DNA from: Gammaproteobacteria bacterium
GTDB lineage: Bacteria; Pseudomonadota; Gammaproteobacteria; S012-40
Direction of reading: 5' to 3'
Assembly (NCBI GenBank): GCA_029879945.1
Contig: JAOUPJ010000153.1
Span: 1-8,544, forward strand
DNA: 8,544 nt
The position numbers and the translations under genes were made by a program. A model generated the notes under the pieces. The model did not search any database, was not told where the DNA came from, and saw only the letters and a list, made by a program, of their open reading frames with translations. This document shows, piece after piece, positions 6,125 to 8,544 of the stretch (position 1 is the first letter of the stretch; each line of letters opens with the position of its first letter).

Positions 6125-7195
6125 ATGAAAGCAGGGATCGGCCTGATTGCCAGTGTTTTCTTAGTCTCAGCGGTGTCTTTGCAGGCTGCTGAGGTACCCG
6201 AATCGGCCATAAAAAAATTCAACGCGGGCGAAAAGGCCGTTGCGCAGGACGTGAATGATAATTTTGAGGCGTTACGAGATGCCGTCAATCAACTAGCACG
6301 CCAAATTGAAGGGATCAACACTGTTTCCAGTGCTGCCTTCACCGATGGAGTTACTACTGATTGGGTTGGTGAACCTGGGCACGCGGGTGATACCACAGGA
6401 TACAACGCCCCAATCAGTGCCAATCCAAGGGCGGGTACTGAATACGCCATAGCTAACCCGAATGGTGAGACACTTTGGGTCTACAATGACAAATTCCAGA
6501 AAATAGATAAGTCAAAAACTTACGAGGTCAGCGGTTGGTTTAGACGATCTTCTGGTGACGGGACTGCTGGGAATTTGTATCTAGCTGTCAAACTTCGCGA
6601 CAGTACTGGTACCAATATTGGAGGTGACGGATCATGGTGGTATTACCCCGTGATTCAAGCTACTCCTGACGCGAATTGGGTGATGTATCAAGGAAGTTTT
6701 GGGGCTGGAACTTCCAAACCATTTCCCGATGAGGCGGTGGATATGACTGTGGGTGCAATACTCAATCATAACGGCGATTCAGTGGGTGACCGAATTTTTG
6801 AAATGACCGCGCTGGGGATTAAGGTGATTCCTACTCCTGAGCCTTGGCAAGATCTTGTGATCGAAACTGGTTTGTTTCCTTATAATAACGTCGATTCGAA
6901 GTATCAAATACCCCAGTTTCGTAAACAAGGCGATATGGTTTGTCTGCGCGGTTTGGTAGGAGGCTCTGAGACTGGTAATAAGGTAATTGCCTATCTGCCG
7001 GCAGGTTTTGCTCCTCCAAAGAGGCTGATTTTTCATTCCAGTGGGCATGGAACCACAGCAGGTGACCGGGTGGATGTTTATAAGGGGACAGGTTCACTTA
7101 AGCGAACCCACATTTTCCTGACAACGGTAGACAATGCAACTTCAGGAACTGAATGGACCTCTCTAGATGGAATGTGTTGGTCTGTAGCTCCATAG
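6125..7195 (+). CDS. Secreted protein with short coiled coil, carbohydrate-binding-like domain and phage-tail-fibre-like C-terminus
   Basis: A 356-residue exported protein of unknown function. Residues 1-22 are a Sec signal peptide (MKAGIGLIASVFLVSAVSLQAA, cleavage near 21-22; no lipobox). Residues 32-63 (FNAGEKAVAQDVNDNFEALR onward) form a short amphipathic helix of a type common near the N-terminus of trimeric fibre and surface proteins. Residues 70-235 are rich in Gly, aromatic residues and beta strands (KTYEVSGWFRRSSGD, NLYLAVKLRD, WWYYPVIQ) and look like a jelly-roll carbohydrate-binding module. Residues 240-356 (FRKQGDMVCLRGLVGG, VIAYLPAGFAPPKR, WTSLDGMCWSV) resemble C-terminal receptor-binding domains of phage tail fibres. 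The two mature-part cysteines (273, 351) could form a disulfide. A good AAGGA lies 8 bases before the ATG. It follows the small lipoprotein and ends at a strong terminator. Domain calls are from pattern memory, not a search. Confidence 0.8.
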   Translation: MKAGIGLIASVFLVSAVSLQAAEVPESAIKKFNAGEKAVAQDVNDNFEALRDAVNQLARQIEGINTVSSAAFTDGVTTDWVGEPGHAGDTTGYNAPISANPRAGTEYAIANPNGETLWVYNDKFQKIDKSKTYEVSGWFRRSSGDGTAGNLYLAVKLRDSTGTNIGGDGSWWYYPVIQATPDANWVMYQGSFGAGTSKPFPDEAVDMTVGAILNHNGDSVGDRIFEMTALGIKVIPTPEPWQDLVIETGLFPYNNVDSKYQIPQFRKQGDMVCLRGLVGGSETGNKVIAYLPAGFAPPKRLIFHSSGHGTTAGDRVDVYKGTGSLKRTHIFLTTVDNATSGTEWTSLDGMCWSVAP

Positions 7196-7216
7196 CCGAT
7201 ATGCACATTTATATAG

Positions 7217-7243
7217 AAAAAGCCGCTACCCAGCGGCTTTTTT
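7217..7243. terminator. Bidirectional rho-independent terminator
   Basis: The stem AGCCGCT (7221-7227) pairs with AGCGGCT (7232-7238) around the loop ACCC. It is preceded by five A residues and followed by a T-run (7238-7243), so it works in both directions. It ends the secreted-protein transcript, 22 bases after its stop codon, and the darP transcript, whose stop codon TAA (7244-7242) touches the terminator. Confidence 0.93.
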
Positions 7244-7766
7244 ATTTCTGATCCAGCATTTCCCCCACCAGCTTAAACAGCAATCGCTTGGACTTGGGCG
7301 GCTTGCCCTGCTTGGCCTCTTTATCCGCCTGACGGATCAGTTGCCTCAGGTATTGCACGTCCACGCTTGGAAAGCTCGCCACGAATTCACTTACTGCCGA
7401 ATTTCCCTCGCTCAGTAAACGGTCTCGCCAGGCCTCGGTCTGATGTAGCCTCTGTGTGTCTTCCTGATGCAGATTATTGAGCTTGTCCAGCTGTTGTCTG
7501 ATGGGCTCCACGTCCATAGAGCGCATCAATTTGCCTATGAATTGAAGCTGGCGTTTTTTGCCACTGTATGAGCGTATGCCGCGGGCCAGGTCCACCGCAT
7601 CCTTAAGTTCAGGCTCCAGGTCAAATTTTTTGAATTGACTAACGGGTAGCTCAACCAGGATTTTGCCCAAGTCCTGAAGCTCATGGGCCACACGTTTGAG
7701 TTGGGACTTACTCTTTTCTTCGAATTCGGGTTCCAGTTCTTTTGGAAAGTCGTCTTCTTCGGTCAT
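7242..7766 (-). CDS. darP: Ribosome biogenesis factor DarP (YjgA, DUF615)
   Basis: DarP is a small cytoplasmic protein that binds late 50S ribosomal precursors and helps mature the peptidyl-transferase region. The protein is 174 residues, close to the E. coli size of about 183. Recognisable features are an acidic start (MTEEDDFPKELEPEFEEK), the family block SKSQLKRVAHELQDLGKILV (19-38), RGIRSYSGKKRQLQFIGKLM (about 62-81) and the basic C-terminal helix. It is largely helical and highly charged, as expected. The ATG has only a weak ribosome site. It lies downstream of tRNA-Phe on the same strand with no clear terminator between them, so part of its transcription may come from the tRNA promoter. 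A perfect TTGACA on this strand at 7811-7806 has no -10 box at a suitable distance. Confidence 0.93.
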   Translation of the reverse strand: MTEEDDFPKELEPEFEEKSKSQLKRVAHELQDLGKILVELPVSQFKKFDLEPELKDAVDLARGIRSYSGKKRQLQFIGKLMRSMDVEPIRQQLDKLNNLHQEDTQRLHQTEAWRDRLLSEGNSAVSEFVASFPSVDVQYLRQLIRQADKEAKQGKPPKSKRLLFKLVGEMLDQK

Positions 7767-7854
7767 TACAAGCTCGCGAAATGGGTCTTATTACAAAATA
7801 TACAGTGTCAAAGAGATTCTTTGGAGAAAATATGGAGGTTTTGGGGGTAATCAG

Positions 7855-7930
7855 TGGTGCCCAGGGGCGGAATCGAACCACCGACACGGGGATTTTCAGT
7901 CCCCTGCTCTACCGACTGAGCTACCTGGGC
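7855..7930 (-). tRNA. tRNA-Phe (GAA), 76 nt with encoded CCA
   Basis: On the minus strand the gene begins GCCCAGG and ends CCTGGGC-A-CCA, giving a complete 7-pair acceptor stem and an encoded CCA (7857-7855). The D arm AGCTCAGTCGGTAGAGC, the anticodon stem GGGGA/TCCCC with loop CTGAAAA (anticodon GAA at 7897-7895) and the T arm with GGTTCGATTCC are all canonical. The anticodon reads Phe codons UUC and UUU. The gene stands alone between yggX and darP. Confidence 0.97.
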
Positions 7931-7956
7931 GCGTCGTCATATGACAAAGAGGCCGT

Positions 7957-7985
7957 ATTAAAGCGGTTGGCGCGTCTGGAGTCAA
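7957..7985 (-). promoter_or_regulatory. Promoter of tRNA-Phe
   Basis: On the minus strand TTGACT (7985-7980, 5 of 6) is separated by 17 bases from TTTAAT (7962-7957, 5 of 6). Transcription would begin near 7950, about 20 bases before the mature tRNA. The bases just after the -10 (ACGGCC) are GC-rich, the discriminator type found at stable-RNA promoters under stringent control. The -35 begins 6 bases after the yggX stop codon. Confidence 0.7.
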
Positions 7986-7991
7986 GCCGAA

Positions 7992-8264
7992 TTAATTGCT
8001 GGGAGGCACAAACTGTTCAGGTGTTGTGCTTTCATCGGAAAAGAGGAACTTTTCCATCTCGTCTTCCAGAAATTTTCGTGCTTTGGGATCGATGGGGCTC
8101 AGACGGTATTCATTGATCAGAATGGTCTGTTGTTTAACCCACAGTGCCCAGGCCTCTTTGGAGATATTGGCGAAGATACGCTTCCCCAGGTCGCCGGGAT
8201 AGACTGGTCGATCCAGGCCTGCTGCCTCTTTATTCAATTTCGTGCACTGCACCATGCGGCTCAT
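7992..8264 (-). CDS. yggX: Probable Fe(2+)-trafficking protein YggX
   Basis: YggX is a small cytoplasmic protein linked to iron handling and protection of iron-sulfur clusters from oxidative damage. The 90-residue length matches the family (about 91 in E. coli). Conserved blocks run almost end to end: MSRMVQCTKLNKEAAGLDRP with the invariant Cys7, YPGDLGKRI, ISKEAWALW, QTILINEYRL, DPKARKFLEDEMEKFLF. The ATG at 8264 is chosen because AAGGGGA lies 6 bases upstream and the family starts at MSR; an ATG at 8270 abuts that site and would add only Met-Asn. The start lies inside the end of mutY, 35 bases overlapping in another frame, so the two are co-transcribed and probably translationally coupled. 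The mutY-yggX order is well known in gammaproteobacteria. Confidence 0.96.
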   Translation of the reverse strand: MSRMVQCTKLNKEAAGLDRPVYPGDLGKRIFANISKEAWALWVKQQTILINEYRLSPIDPKARKFLEDEMEKFLFSDESTTPEQFVPPSN

Positions 8265-8544
8265 GTTCATTCCCCTTAAATACTTGTAATCTCGTCAATA
8301 ACCGCTTAATTGGTGCGGCTATTCCTTGTTCCGATAGTCTGTGTGCCTTATACCAGACTAAATCGTTGGATTCCATGATTCCGGTGGATTTGGCCTCAGC
8401 AACGGCGCTGACAGGGTGGATATCCAGATGAAAATGGCTGAATGTGTGCCTGATCACTGGCCAGTGGTGGATTTGATGTATCTCCAGGGCCAATTGTTCA
8501 TTCGCCCACTCGCCTATGTCTTGGTCTATGGGGGCTTCTGGAAA
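8230..8544 (-). CDS. mutY: Adenine DNA glycosylase MutY, C-terminal part (5' end outside window)
   Basis: MutY removes adenine mispaired with 8-oxoguanine. The minus-strand frame is open to the window edge and gives the last 104 residues, which belong to the C-terminal Nudix-like domain that recognises 8-oxoguanine. The diagnostic segment is IRHTFSHFHLDIHPV (the FSHFHL motif), followed by NDLVWYKAH and the ending GIAAPIKRLLTRL. After this comes a tail of about 17 residues (QVFKGNEHEPHGAVHEIE) encoded largely by DNA that overlaps the yggX start and its ribosome site. The catalytic helix-hairpin-helix and iron-sulfur domains lie outside the window. An apparent TTG start at 8493 is an artefact, since homology (FPEAPIDQDIGEWANEQ) continues upstream of it. 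Confidence 0.95.
   Translation of the reverse strand, partial: FPEAPIDQDIGEWANEQLALEIHQIHHWPVIRHTFSHFHLDIHPVSAVAEAKSTGIMESNDLVWYKAHRLSEQGIAAPIKRLLTRLQVFKGNEHEPHGAVHEIE
8271..8277 (-). promoter_or_regulatory. Ribosome binding site of yggX inside mutY
   Basis: On the minus strand AAGGGGA lies 6 bases before the ATG at 8264-8262. It sits within mutY coding sequence and decides the yggX start over the ATG at 8270. Confidence 0.7.

Noticed and set aside
6779..7097. Two minus-strand frames of about 88 codons opposite the secreted-protein gene
   Set aside because: They lack a ribosome site and recognisable domains; the plus-strand frame has a signal peptide and coherent domains.
7806..7811. Perfect TTGACA on the minus strand upstream of darP
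   Set aside because: No -10-like box lies 16-18 bases downstream; TAATAA is only 12 bases away.
7742..8116. Plus-strand open frame of 124 codons
   Set aside because: It runs straight through the reverse complement of tRNA-Phe, yielding the familiar false peptide RNRTTDTGIFSPLLYRL, and then antisense to yggX. The frame at 7696-7944 is rejected for the same reason.
1..8544. CRISPR array, insertion sequence, integrase or attachment site
   Set aside because: I saw no regular direct repeats and no transposase or recombinase motifs. I also found no copy of the tRNA-Phe 3' end elsewhere in the window that would mark an integrated element.

Overview
The window looks like chromosomal housekeeping DNA from a gammaproteobacterium, with one small accessory-looking island. 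The taxonomic guess rests on gene content and order: mutY followed directly by yggX, a darP/yjgA gene, a proteobacterial-type argE and purH. No ribosomal RNA, CRISPR array, transposase or integrase is visible, and the base composition is moderate and fairly even by eye.

Layout. At the left edge is the 3' part of purH (+), which ends tail to tail with a minus-strand gene for a thioredoxin-fold lipoprotein. Divergent from that lipoprotein, and reading rightward, are a class I flavin disulfide oxidoreductase with an unusual active-site and cofactor-loop sequence and, 2 bases after it, a minimal NOL1/NOP2/Sun-type RNA cytosine methyltransferase. A 59-residue membrane protein of unknown role lies on the minus strand, divergent from argE (+). 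Next comes the least familiar part (5881-7195, +): a 62-residue lipoprotein whose C-terminus has evenly spaced tryptophans, then a 356-residue secreted protein with a short coiled coil, a carbohydrate-binding-like beta domain and a phage-tail-fibre-like C-terminal domain. A compact bidirectional terminator closes this pair and also serves darP, which converges on it. The right end is all minus strand: darP, a tRNA-Phe(GAA) gene with its own good promoter, yggX, and the 3' part of mutY, whose end overlaps yggX by 35 bases.

How the genes relate. purH (purine synthesis) and argE (arginine synthesis) are metabolic genes standing apart from their usual partners: purD does not follow purH and argA does not follow argE. 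mutY and yggX are linked through oxidative damage and iron: MutY removes A mispaired with 8-oxoguanine and carries a 4Fe-4S cluster, and YggX protects iron centres. The divergent thioredoxin lipoprotein and disulfide oxidoreductase share a short control region with a good promoter and a 7-base inverted repeat, so common control is possible but unproven. The lipoprotein/secreted-protein pair is the best candidate for something undescribed: probably an exported, surface-associated binding module, with no function assignable from sequence alone. No intergenic stretch exceeds about 140 bases.
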